DNA from: an uncultured Clostridia bacterium
GTDB taxonomy: Bacteria; Bacillota; Clostridia; Christensenellales; Borkfalkiaceae
Direction: 5' to 3'
Length of the DNA: 35,000 nt
NCBI GenBank assembly: GCA_934254825.1
Contig: CAKQMB010000018.1
Span: 1 to 35,000, forward strand
The position numbers were made by a program, and so were the translations under genes. The notes under the pieces are model-generated. The model ran no database searches and was not told where the DNA came from. It saw nothing but the letters and a program-made list of their open reading frames with translations. This document shows, in pieces, positions 1 to 7,399 of the stretch (position 1 is its first letter; every line of letters begins with the position of its first letter).

Positions 1-76
1 AGTCGCTTCGCGACAGCTTCCCCCCGATTTAAGTTTTCGCCTTGATTTTTCTCTTTCTGTTTGGGGAAGCCTTTCT
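1..76 (+). repeat. Partial palindromic repeat unit (right end only), array copy A
   Basis: The window opens inside a repeat unit. This is the right-end module: a conserved segment with a small internal palindrome (TCGCTTCGCGA), a run of C, a spacer, and the closing GGGGAAGCC that pairs with the GCTTCCCC at its start. The same sequence, nearly letter for letter, recurs at 361-436, 1050-1126 and 1911-1991. The left half lies outside the window. Confidence 0.85.
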
Positions 77-150
77 TAATCATTCTTTCTATCCGCTTCT
101 ATGTGGGAAGTCTTTCTTTGTTTACGATTTATGTTTGAAAGTTTTCTCAG

Positions 151-436
151 CTTATACGGTTAAAAAAGCCTTCTCCCTTAGTAATAGTTTGAGATAAAGT
201 TCGTCGGCTTAATAGTGGGAGAAGGTGGCAACGTAGTTGACGGATGAGGGGCATGTTACTTAACTATTTTGGGAGCTATTTCTCGTATTATTTTTTAGAT
301 ATAATAGTCAAAACATTATAACAGGCAATGTTGCAACAGGCAAGAGTTAATTCCCCTCATCAGTCGCTTCGCGACAGCTTCCCCCCGATTTAAGTTTTCG
401 CCTTGATTTTTCTCTTTCTGTTTGGGGAAGCCTTTC
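151..436 (+). repeat. Complete palindromic (MITE/BIME-like) repeat unit, array copy B
   Basis: This is a full unit of about 285 bp. The left end is a hairpin formed by GCCTTCTCCC and GGGAGAAGG. It runs into an arm at 217-251 ending in GGATGAGGGG. About 100 bp of AT-rich body follows, with a TATAAT-like string. The right arm (353-386) starts with CCCCTCATCAG and is an imperfect inverted copy of the left arm. The right end is closed by a second hairpin, GCTTCCCC to GGGGAAGC. The outer termini are also imperfect inverted repeats (AAGCCTTCTCCC and GGGGAAGCCTT). No open reading frame is present, so any mobility would depend on proteins encoded elsewhere. Confidence 0.85.
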
Positions 437-464
437 TTGATCGTTTTTTATTTTTGTATATTGC

Positions 465-497
465 AAAGGACTATCTTTTTTTGATAGTCCCTTTTCT
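465..497 (+). terminator. Terminator-like hairpin between array units
   Basis: GGACTATC (468-475) pairs perfectly with GATAGTCC (483-490) across a loop of T residues, and CTTTTCTTT follows. A close copy is at 2016-2045. Both sit just after a repeat right end, so the hairpin seems to belong to the spacer of the array. No upstream plus-strand gene is visible, so a terminator role is inferred from shape only. Confidence 0.5.
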
Positions 498-512
498 TTA
501 TTTGAATTTTAT

Positions 513-802
513 CGGCTTATACGGTTAAAAAAGCCTTCTCCCTTAGTAATAGTTTGAGATAAAGTTCGTCGGCTTAATAGCGGGAGAAGGTGGCAACGTA
601 GTTGACGGATGAGGGGCATGCTACTTAACTATTTTTGGAGTTATTTCTCGTATTATTTTTTAGATATAATAGTCAAAACATTATAACAGGCAATATTGCA
701 ACTGGCAAGAGTTAATTCCCCCTCATCAGTCGCTTCGCGCCACCTTCCCCCGATTTTAAGTATCCTCCTCTATCTATCCGCTTCTATGTGGGAAGGCTTT
801 CT
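513..802 (+). repeat. Complete palindromic repeat unit, array copy C (variant right end)
   Basis: The left hairpin, arm and body match copy B almost exactly. The right arm differs: it reads TTCGCGCCACCTTCCCCC instead of the GCGACAGC form, and its closing stretch ends in TGTGGGAAGGCTTTC. This second type of right end recurs at 1126-1166 and 2072-2152, so two right-end subtypes are mixed in one array. Confidence 0.85.
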
Positions 803-832
803 TTGTTTACGATTTATGTTTAAAAGTTTTCT

Positions 833-1166
833 CGGCTTATACGGTTAAAAAAGCCTTCTCCCTTAATAATAAGTTTGAAATAAAGTTCGTCGGCTTAACA
901 GCGGGAGAAGGTGGCAACATAGTTGACGGATGAGGGGCATGTTACCTAATTATTTTGGGAGCTATTTCTCGGATTATTTTTTTAGATATAATAGTCAAAA
1001 CATTATAACAAGCAATGTTGCAACAGGCAAGAGTTAAATCCCCCTCATCAGTCGCTTCGCGACAGCTTCCCCCCGATTTAAGTTTTCGCCTTGATTTTTC
1101 TCTTTCTGTTTGGGGAAGCCTTTCTTAATCATTCTTTCTATCCGCTTCTATGTGGGAAGGCTTTCT
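833..1166 (+). repeat. Complete palindromic repeat unit, array copy D, with doubled right terminus
   Basis: The left half is as in copies B and C. The right half carries the first subtype's closing hairpin (to about 1126) and then a second terminus of the other subtype (to 1166). The final AAAGCC of the minus strand directly abuts the stop codon of the DUF559 gene at 1165-1167. Confidence 0.8.
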
Positions 1167-1527
1167 AATATACTTCCATATGTAAAAGAATATCTTTGCA
1201 TACGCCCTCAAAATTTTTATTTATATCAACATCAGCATATCTAAGAACGGTTATCCCTTTTTCTTTAAAATATTTATCGCGCTTGCAATCTTTTTCAATT
1301 CCCCCCGGCAAATAATGCTGCGTTCCGTCCAACTCTATCACTAATCTGTATTTAGCACAATAAAAATCAACAATGTAATTATCAAATACTTTTTGTCTGT
1401 TTATTGTAACAGGTAAGTTTTTTAAAAAATCATACCATAAATGCCGTTCTTCTTTTGTCATTTCACTTCTGAGTGTCTTTGAGAAAGGAGTTAATTGTTT
1501 ATTTTTATGTCTATTATTCTTCTCCAT
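1165..1527 (-). CDS. DUF559 (Vsr-like) endonuclease-domain protein
   Basis: This 120-residue protein is a full-length match in layout to small stand-alone DUF559 proteins, which share the PD-(D/E)XK/very-short-patch-repair endonuclease fold. Visible marks are the basic N-terminus with RSEMTKEERHLWYDFL (about 20-35), the core NYIVDFYCAKYRLVIELDG (about 51-69) with Asp54 and Glu66-Asp68 as likely metal ligands, the H-Y after the core, and RDKYFKEKGITVLRY near 84-98. Family members are thought to cut or nick DNA, but the role of stand-alone copies is not established. The gene sits alone inside a palindromic repeat array and its TAG stop touches a repeat terminus. The ribosome site before the ATG is weak. 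I infer, but cannot show, a link to spread or upkeep of the repeats. Confidence 0.85.
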   Translation of the reverse strand: MEKNNRHKNKQLTPFSKTLRSEMTKEERHLWYDFLKNLPVTINRQKVFDNYIVDFYCAKYRLVIELDGTQHYLPGGIEKDCKRDKYFKEKGITVLRYADVDINKNFEGVCKDILLHMEVY

Positions 1528-1708
1528 TTGTTACACCATAACAATTATATTCAACATTAAAATAATAGTCAAGTTAATTATTAGTTTCGATTGATTATAA
1601 AAAAGCAATATTCATTAGATAGTAATTGAAATAAAATGACATATACCCATTTTGTCCGCTTCGATTGATAGGGCTTTCTTTGTCTATGTTTTGCATTTAA
1701 AGCTTTAT

Positions 1709-1991
1709 CGGCTTATATGGTTAAAAAAGCCTTCTCCCTTAGTAATAAGTTCGTCGGCTTAATAGCGGGAGAAGGTGGCAACGTAGTTGACGGATGAGGG
1801 GCATGTTATCTAACTATTTTGGGAGCTATTTCTCGGATTATTTTTTAGATATAATAGTCAAAACATTATAACAGGCAATATTGCAACAGACAAGAATTAA
1901 ATCCCCCTCATCAGTCGCTTCGCGACAGCTTCCCCCCGATTTAAGTTTTCGCCTTGATTTTTCTCTTTCTGTTTGGGGAAGCCTTTCTTGA
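1709..1991 (+). repeat. Complete palindromic repeat unit, array copy E
   Basis: The left hairpin is slightly shorter than in B-D (a block after TTAGTAATA is missing). The body and first-subtype right end are conserved. The stretch between the DUF559 gene and this unit (1528-1708) is AT-rich. It carries a degraded right terminus near 1656-1676 and nothing else that I recognise. Confidence 0.8.
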
Positions 1992-2015
1992 TCGTTCTTT
2001 ATTTTTGCATATTAC

Positions 2016-2047
2016 AAAGGACTATTGATTTTTTGATAGTCCTTTTC
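2016..2047 (+). terminator. Second copy of the array-spacer hairpin
   Basis: AAAGGACTAT (2016-2025) pairs with ATAGTCCTTT (2036-2045) over a T-rich loop, and CTCTTT follows. It is a close copy of the hairpin at 465-497 and lies in the same position relative to the preceding repeat unit. Confidence 0.5.
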
Positions 2048-2071
2048 TCTTTATTTAAATTTTCTCATTGC

Positions 2072-2152
2072 CCCTCATCCGGCGCTGTTCGCGCCACCTT
2101 CCCCCGATTTTAAGTAACCTCCTCTATCTATCCGCTTCTATGTGGGAAGGCT
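2072..2152 (+). repeat. Solo right end of the palindromic repeat family
   Basis: CCCCTCATCCGGCGCTGTTCG begins a right-end module of the second subtype, closed by TGTGGGAAGGCTTTC. There is no left arm or body. Together with the spacer hairpin before it, this is an incomplete unit or a decay product. Confidence 0.75.
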
Positions 2153-2158
2153 TTCTAT

Positions 2159-2284
2159 ATATTACATAAGCCGATGCTACGAATAGCATCGGCTTATTAT
2201 TGCTTCGTTTTTTTACTTTGCAATTGCTTCGCATGTTAGGGAGTCGGACTGTAAAGGTGGCGGTCCGTACTCTATGCTCGGCTT
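2159..2284. repeat. 126-bp direct repeat, copy 1
   Basis: Positions 2159-2284 and 2313-2438 are identical as far as I can read them (offset 154, separated by 28 bp). Each begins with a strong hairpin and then carries a segment that, on the minus strand, reads as a short open frame ending in the peptide SDSLTCEAIAK and a TAA stop. The hairpin therefore lies just downstream of that stop, like a gene 3' end plus terminator that has been duplicated. Confidence 0.9.
2167..2196. terminator. Perfect 13-bp hairpin in direct repeat copy 1
   Basis: TAAGCCGATGCTA (2167-2179), loop CGAA, TAGCATCGGCTTA (2184-2196). A T-rich run (TTATTG...TTTTTTT) follows on the plus strand. On the minus strand it lies downstream of a short open frame. 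It is terminator-like in both directions, but no complete upstream gene is seen. Confidence 0.6.
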
Positions 2285-2312
2285 TGTCCTGCTTCCGTAA
2301 AGAAACTCCGCA

Positions 2313-2438
2313 ATATTACATAAGCCGATGCTACGAATAGCATCGGCTTATTATTGCTTCGTTTTTTTACTTTGCAATTGCTTCGCATGTTAGGGAGTCG
2401 GACTGTAAAGGTGGCGGTCCGTACTCTATGCTCGGCTT
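2313..2438. repeat. 126-bp direct repeat, copy 2
   Basis: This is the second copy of the 2159-2284 duplication. Its outer flank differs (AGGGTTCAC here against TGTCCTGC at copy 1), which fixes the repeat boundary at 2438. It is the copy nearer the downstream end of the large lipoprotein gene. Confidence 0.9.
2321..2350. terminator. Perfect 13-bp hairpin in direct repeat copy 2
   Basis: This is the same stem and CGAA loop as at 2167-2196. It lies about 170 bp past the stop of the large minus-strand lipoprotein gene. On that strand it is followed by TGTAATATTG rather than a T run, so it may stabilise or end the transcript only weakly. Confidence 0.5.
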
Positions 2439-2501
2439 AGGGTTCACAAAGAGTAAATCACAATGGGTGTCTGAGAAGGAGAGAAAGGTGCTCTCCTTCA
2501 C
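2367..2501 (-). pseudogene. Possible short ORF or gene-tail remnant (44 codons)
   Basis: From GTG at 2501 an open frame of 44 residues runs to TAA at 2367. Its second half (KPSIEYGPPPL...SLTCEAIAK) is repeated in copy 1 of the 126-bp duplication, where the frame has no start codon. No ribosome-binding site precedes the GTG. I do not recognise the peptide. It could be the conserved tail of a lost gene, a recombined 3' end, or chance. Confidence 0.25.
2475..2499. other. Short inverted repeat downstream of the large lipoprotein
   Basis: GAAGGAGAG (2475-2483) and CTCTCCTTC (2491-2499) form a 9-bp stem with a 7-nt loop, 20 bp past the stop of the lipoprotein gene. No T run follows on the minus strand. 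It may protect the 3' end of the transcript rather than terminate it. Confidence 0.4.
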
Positions 2502-2518
2502 AAACAGTATCTGAGTAA

Positions 2519-5479
2519 TTAGTCAGACGTTGTATCGTCAGCCGGTTTCTCAACTTTTTCTACAAGGATAACTTTACCGCAGTCTTTGCAGATCTTAACT
2601 TTGAGAATGTAAGTCTTAGCGTCGTCGCCTTCGCCTTCAACGATTTCTTTCTCGAAGATCTTGTCTACAAGAACAACATTACCCTTATCGTCAAGAACTT
2701 CATTACCGTCATCGTCAAGTTTCGCGGTCTTTACGAACGAGTGAGCAAGACGATCAGTTATGAACTCAACAGTACAATCAAGTTTGTAAGTGTTTTCCTT
2801 GTTTGCAACAGTTGCTTTATGTTCAACTACGAAGCTGTACTTAGTAAGTCCTTCGTTAGCGCAGGTAGCAGGCTGGTCAACAAGTTTAACAAAGCTGTAC
2901 TTCTCTTCGCTGAAATCCTTAGTAGTAACTACTTCTTCTTCGTCATAAGCGCAATCTTTATTCGTGCAGGTAACCTTAACAGTTAACGTATGAACACCCG
3001 TTACGCTGTCGTAAGCGTGTTCAACAGCAGTCTTGAATGCATGACCGGTTGCAGGAATAACTTCTTCGCAGTTAGGTTTCTTACATACTTCACAAGTATA
3101 AACAATCTTACCGTTGTCTGCGCAAGTAGCAGGAGTAATATTCTCTTCCGGAATAGTTGCAGGTTTCGTGTGAGCAGTGATAACGTTAGCAGAAATAACT
3201 TCGTTGCAGGTTTCGCATACAAAGTAACCGCCAACACCGTTTTCATTGCTGCAAGCAGGAGTAGTCGTGTTACCGAACAACTTAACGCCCTTAGTAGCAA
3301 GGTCAAGAGGTTTAGAAAGATCAACGTCTTTACCGTTAAGAACGTGAGGAATTTCAGCAGTTTCGATACTAAGAGTTGTAGCAACTCCGTCAATCGTTAC
3401 GAAATACTGAGTAAGACCCTTTTCCTGGCAAGTAGGTTTACGAACAACAACTTTGTTTTCCAAAGAGTCGAACGTGTAAACTTTCTTATCTCCGCAAATC
3501 TGACCTTCGGATACTTCACGAACACAAGTACCGGTAATAGTGTACTTACCATCTTCACCCTTAACAGGTTCAGTGTATTCGTACTTATGACCAAGCTTCG
3601 GTTCAACAATTTCGTCTACAACAGGCGTTTTGCAAACTTCACAAGTGTAAGATCTTACACCGTCGGTAGTACAAGTAGCCTTGGTAGCATCAGTTCCTTC
3701 GGGAGCCGTATGATCGATTTTAAGAGTTACGGAAATAACTTCTTTGCAATCTTCACAAACGAACGAACCACCGAACGGAGCTTTACAAGATTTAACAGCG
3801 TTACCGAAAGGTTTAATGTCAGGATAGTTAGCCATCAAGTATACCTTGGACTCATCTATTCTTACAGTCGTTCCGTCAGCCTTTTTAAGGTTGTGGTTAA
3901 GTTTTTTGATAACAGTATCGAATTCAGTCGTCTTGTTGTTAGCGTCAACGATTACGAAATGTTCAACACCGTCTTCTTTACAAGTAGCTTCTTTCGTTAC
4001 TTTACGATCAACGCTCTTGAGGTTGGTGTAAGTTACGGTAGCATGCTCGCAATCACCGGCAGCAACCAATTTGTTTGCAACGTTCTGGCAGGTTCCGACG
4101 ATCGTGTATTTTCCGTCAACTTCGTTAACTTCATACTTGTAGTCGTGTCCGACAGCAGGAATTTCTTCCTTAGCTTCTTTATCTTTGCAGTTTACGCATT
4201 CGAACTGTTTAACGCCTGCATTTTCGCAAGTTGCGGGCTTAACGGTAGTAACCTTGGCAGCATCAACGGGAACGTGAGCTTTCTTAACTACTACGGAAAT
4301 AGTTTCTCCGCATTCGTCGCAAGCGAACCAAGCGTTAGAAGTCATGTTGCAGGAAAGAGGATTGGTGTTACCCATAAGTTTAAGTCCGCTTGCAGCAAAA
4401 GCAGCGTCGTCGGCAAACTTAACGGTCTTCGTATCATCGAACGCAACACCTTTGAAAGTGTGAAGCGATCCGGGGATAGCAACATCTTTAACAACGATCT
4501 TCTGTCCGTCTACTTCGATAGTGAAAGTACCTTTCTTTGCAGTGGAGCAAGAAACGTTTTCGGGAGTAACATCGGAAACAGTATACTTAGAATCCTTGCA
4601 AGCAGGGATCGATACTTCTACAACGTTACCGCAAACGTTACAAGTTCCGGAAAGAGTACCGTTAGTATCATACTTGGGAGCCTCTTTAAGAGTCCAAGCG
4701 TCGGAGTGATGTCCGTAAGCGTCTTCCTTAGCGATAGTAACGTAATCGCCGATATCTTTACAACGGTCGCAAACCTGGATGGACAAACCGCCTTCAAGGC
4801 ACCACTTAGCAGCTTCAGCCTTGGAAGCACCAAGAACAGGACGTGCAACATAGTTGTGACCAAGAGCCTTGGTTATATCCTTCTTGTCTCCTTCAAGTCC
4901 GCAAACGTCGCACTTTTCAGTGGTGTAACCGTCAGCAGTACAAGTGGGAGCGACAACGGTGTCAACGTTATTGTGACGAACGCCTACGAAAGTGTAAGCA
5001 TATCCGCAGTCGGGGCAAAGTTCAAGGTAAACGCCGTTAGTGAAAGTCTTTCCGTCAGCGTTCAACTTGTGAGCAACCTGTTCTTTATAAACAGCGTTCT
5101 TGTGTTCGCAGGTAACGCTGGTTCCCAAAGAAATTTTCTCAACGTCGCCAGTACTATATGTAATTTCAAGTTCATTACCTACAGTCTTAATAGAAACCAC
5201 AGTCTTAGCGGTAGCGGCAACAGCACATTCAACAGTCTTACCGTCGGTAAGAGTAAGAACGAACTTACCGTCCTTCATTTCAGCAGACTTGATCAAGCCT
5301 ACTTTGCCAAGAGATGCAGTTGTGTCATCATCATAAACGGCTACGATTTCGCCATTGTCGTTTACGGTGATAGACTTGACACTCTTGTCTTTTTCACCGC
5401 ATCCGGTCGCAAACAAGGTGAGTGCGCAGATACAGCTTACAACAAGAATCATGACAAGCCATTTTGCAAACTTTTTCAT
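2519..5479 (-). CDS. Large cysteine-rich repeat lipoprotein
   Basis: The ATG at 5479 is chosen because it follows AAAGGAG at good spacing and starts a classical lipoprotein signal. An upstream in-frame ATG (5554) would put 25 polar residues before the signal. The 986-residue product has a hydrophobic segment at about 6-24 and lipobox FATGC with Cys27 as the predicted lipidated residue, so it should be anchored outside the membrane. The body consists of many CxxC-bearing modules, for example C-x-VCGLEG, CEVCK, CEDCK and CETCN, each preceded by a TC...G turn and followed by a GH-Y stretch. About three longer repeats of roughly 190 residues are recognisable (FGN...C...FVCE.C.EVISV...ATC...G...YTCEVCK). 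This module is common in Clostridia surface proteins, but its ligand is unknown; zinc or disulphide stabilisation is plausible. Codon use is visibly different from the neighbouring genes (many GTT/GTA, AAC, CTT), which suggests high expression. It is a single gene with no operon partners. Confidence 0.85.
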   Translation of the reverse strand: MKKFAKWLVMILVVSCICALTLFATGCGEKDKSVKSITVNDNGEIVAVYDDDTTASLGKVGLIKSAEMKDGKFVLTLTDGKTVECAVAATAKTVVSIKTVGNELEITYSTGDVEKISLGTSVTCEHKNAVYKEQVAHKLNADGKTFTNGVYLELCPDCGYAYTFVGVRHNNVDTVVAPTCTADGYTTEKCDVCGLEGDKKDITKALGHNYVARPVLGASKAEAAKWCLEGGLSIQVCDRCKDIGDYVTIAKEDAYGHHSDAWTLKEAPKYDTNGTLSGTCNVCGNVVEVSIPACKDSKYTVSDVTPENVSCSTAKKGTFTIEVDGQKIVVKDVAIPGSLHTFKGVAFDDTKTVKFADDAAFAASGLKLMGNTNPLSCNMTSNAWFACDECGETISVVVKKAHVPVDAAKVTTVKPATCENAGVKQFECVNCKDKEAKEEIPAVGHDYKYEVNEVDGKYTIVGTCQNVANKLVAAGDCEHATVTYTNLKSVDRKVTKEATCKEDGVEHFVIVDANNKTTEFDTVIKKLNHNLKKADGTTVRIDESKVYLMANYPDIKPFGNAVKSCKAPFGGSFVCEDCKEVISVTLKIDHTAPEGTDATKATCTTDGVRSYTCEVCKTPVVDEIVEPKLGHKYEYTEPVKGEDGKYTITGTCVREVSEGQICGDKKVYTFDSLENKVVVRKPTCQEKGLTQYFVTIDGVATTLSIETAEIPHVLNGKDVDLSKPLDLATKGVKLFGNTTTPACSNENGVGGYFVCETCNEVISANVITAHTKPATIPEENITPATCADNGKIVYTCEVCKKPNCEEVIPATGHAFKTAVEHAYDSVTGVHTLTVKVTCTNKDCAYDEEEVVTTKDFSEEKYSFVKLVDQPATCANEGLTKYSFVVEHKATVANKENTYKLDCTVEFITDRLAHSFVKTAKLDDDGNEVLDDKGNVVLVDKIFEKEIVEGEGDDAKTYILKVKICKDCGKVILVEKVEKPADDTTSD

Positions 5480-6331
5480 TTTTGATTCTCCTTTAATATT
5501 TTTTAAGTTTGTTTGATTGTTTTTTTGTAAAGTAAATTTACATAAATTATTCATTCAATACCATTTTCGTCCGGCACCTCCCGAATGATTTACCTTTAAA
5601 AAAACGTCAGTAAACCCTTTTGCTATAATCTTAAACCATTTGTTTCGATTTGTCAACTGTTTTAACGAATTATTTTTCGGGTTTTTTGCAACCGATTTAT
5701 ATATACGTTTTTTAGGCGTTTTCTCGGTTTTGTTAATCTTCGCATTTGATTTTCGGTTTACTTTACGCTCGGTTTTGCGGTTCGCTTTCGGTTCTGCCGC
5801 CCCGAGCGCTATCCGATATACGGGGCAATTTGCCCGCAGTAGCGCTCGGGGCGGCGAAAAAGGAAAACCCAAATAATGCAATTTCCGCAAAGCAAACAGG
5901 CTTCCGAAGAGCCTGAAAAGTTACATATATATAATATGTTATATGCGGGCAAGATGGCAAACAGAAATTTTTATGCAAAATTTTAGTCCGTTTTTGCATA
6001 AACCTATCGGAAAATTAAATAAAAATACGAGCGTTTTTTCTTAAATCGTTTTTCGCGAAAAGGTTTTTCCGAGTATACTTCCGGGAATTCGCGATCTACG
6101 AAACAGTATATGAAAGAGAGGTTAAAAAAAGTTTAAAACAAGGTAAAATCGGGAAAATCTTAAATTTTCGGGCGGTTATAGAAATTTCTTATAGTTGAAA
6201 TAAAGAATTCGATAAGAAAGGCGTTTTGGCGGTTTGCTCTTTCACTTTTTCGATAACTTTGCCGACACTCCGCCCCGCCAAAGGAGAAGTTAAAGATATT
6301 TAACGATTTAACGGGTCAGGCAATAAAAAAC
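5480..6331. other. Gene-poor AT-rich stretch
   Basis: About 850 bp without a credible gene. The only open frames (for example minus 5555-5890) are lysine/asparagine-rich, have no ribosome site and span a large hairpin. The region contains the stem-loop at 5796-5855, an AT-rich near-palindrome around 5923-5945, and several Cs/Gs-rich fragments (CGGGCGG, CCGCCAAAGG). I saw no tRNA, riboswitch or recognisable promoter. Confidence 0.6.
5796..5855. other. Long GC-rich stem-loop with nested inner hairpin
   Basis: GCCGCCCCGAGCGCTA (5796-5811) and TAGCGCTCGGGGCGGC (5840-5855) form a perfect 16-bp stem. The 28-nt loop itself contains GGGCAATTTGCCC, an inner hairpin. The surroundings are strongly AT-rich, so the island stands out in composition. 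It is not followed by a T run. It could be a structured RNA, a protein-binding cruciform or a relic of a small element. Confidence 0.7.
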
Positions 6332-6350
6332 GGGCGATCGATGATCGCCC
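6332..6350. other. GGGCGATC hairpin at the head of the second repeat block
   Basis: GGGCGATC, loop GAT, GATCGCCC. The segment after it (TTTTGTTG...GCAACAGTTTTCG, 6356-6420) recurs after a different start at 7637-7700 and in shortened form at 8007-8035, so the hairpin marks the start of a composite repeat. Confidence 0.6.
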
Positions 6351-6465
6351 CACAAAGTTTTGTTGCTTTTGCAACAGTTTTCGTCTGTTGTTATATTTAT
6401 TCAGATTGCAGAAGCCTTCGAAAAATGTTTACCGACGAAAATGTTTTAATTTTGTCTGAGGGAAA

Positions 6466-6800
6466 CCCCTCATCAGTCGCTTCGCGACAGCTTCTCCCCG
6501 AAAAGTATGTTGCCTTGAAAAATATTTTCCTATCGGGCGAAGCCTTTAAAACTACTCGCCGTTGAAAACGTTCTGATTTTGTTTAAGGAAAACCCCTCAT
6601 CAGTCGCTTCGCGCCAGCTTCTCCCCGAAAAGTATGTTGCCTTGAAAAATATTTTCCTATCGGGCGAAGCCTTCAATAACTGCTCGCCGTTGAAAACGTT
6701 CTGATTTTGTTTAAGGGAAACCCCTCATCAGTCGCTTCGCGCCAGCTTCTCCCCGAAAAGTATGTTGCCTTGAAAATGTTCTCCTATCAGGCGAAGCCTT
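6466..6800 (+). repeat. Tandem array of three solo right-end repeats
   Basis: Three copies at 6466-6546, 6593-6673 and 6721-6800, with a period of 127-128 bp. Each starts CCCCTCATCAGTCGCTTCGC, continues GCTTCTCCCCGA and closes with TCGGGCGAAGC, so the two ends pair. This is the same right-end module as in the 1-2152 array but without left arm or body. Flanks between copies (GCCGTTGAAAACGTTCTG) are also repeated, showing segmental duplication. It lies immediately downstream of the cvpA-type gene on the minus strand. Confidence 0.85.
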
Positions 6801-6844
6801 CGAATTTTGTCGTAAATACAGAGATTTTATAAACGATAGATATT

Positions 6845-7399
6845 TTATGCGCGGAAAATCGCGGAAAGGGGGTTGTCAAGATAAATTTTATCCAATCCGA
6901 AAAAACTGCCTTTCAGATTTTCCGCCATGGCGCCCTCTGCTCCGCCGCCGACAAGATACGAAACTTCAAGCACGATTATCACAAGCGCGATAAAGCCCGC
7001 AACGCCCAAAAGTACGCCCAAAATACTGTTCAGAAGCTTAATTCCGCCAGTTTGAGACTCCAATATGCCCGCAAGAACGTTCACAACGAGAAGCTGAACA
7101 AGCATTACGGCAATAAACACGCAAACAGCCGTTAAAACGATTTCTATCCTTATTTTAATCAAAAAATTGCAAAAAGCGTTATTCTGAGCCTGCAAATACT
7201 CCACAAAATTAGCCTGCGCGCTTTTTGTCTGCTCCATCGAAATGATAATTCCGAGAAGAAAATATGTTATCACGAGCGTTATCGCGCGCCCGACCAGTCC
7301 TTTATTCAATACTCTGAGGCTTCGCCCGAAACCGAGCGCCGCGCCCAACACGGCGAACAGGCATGCGCCGCCTATCGCTAAATAATCCGCACCGATCAA
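6845..7399 (-). CDS. CvpA-family integral membrane protein
   Basis: The start is TTG at 7399, preceded by GGAGAG at suitable distance. No ATG gives a complete first membrane segment. The 184-residue protein has four hydrophobic stretches (about 5-24, 37-55, 84-113, 122-148) and the glycine-rich first helix typical of CvpA/colicin V production proteins. The family is widespread and has been tied to envelope homeostasis and stress tolerance, but its molecular activity is unknown. It stands alone between two blocks of solo repeat units, with no obvious operon partner. Confidence 0.75.
   Translation of the reverse strand: MIGADYLAIGGACLFAVLGAALGFGRSLRVLNKGLVGRAITLVITYFLLGIIISMEQTKSAQANFVEYLQAQNNAFCNFLIKIRIEIVLTAVCVFIAVMLVQLLVVNVLAGILESQTGGIKLLNSILGVLLGVAGFIALVIIVLEVSYLVGGGAEGAMAENLKGSFFGLDKIYLDNPLSAIFRA

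Noticed and set aside
2990..5485. Plus-strand open frame of 831 codons opposite the large lipoprotein
   Set aside because: It mirrors the codon pattern of the minus-strand gene, has no ribosome site, no recognisable domain, and low complexity. The minus-strand frame has a signal peptide and repeated CxxC modules.
5555..5890. Minus-strand open frame of 111 codons between the lipoprotein and the repeats
   Set aside because: Composition is Lys/Asn/Arg-rich from AT-rich DNA, it spans a 16-bp perfect hairpin, and no ribosome site precedes it.
6341..6565. Plus-strand open frame of 74 codons in the solo-repeat block
   Set aside because: It reads through a repeat unit (NPSSVASRQLLPEKYV) that recurs in tandem. 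The frame is a by-product of the repeat.
6466..6800. Possible CRISPR array from regular spacing
   Set aside because: The repeats are long (about 80 bp) with hairpin ends, the spacers are themselves repeated rather than unique, and no cas gene is present.
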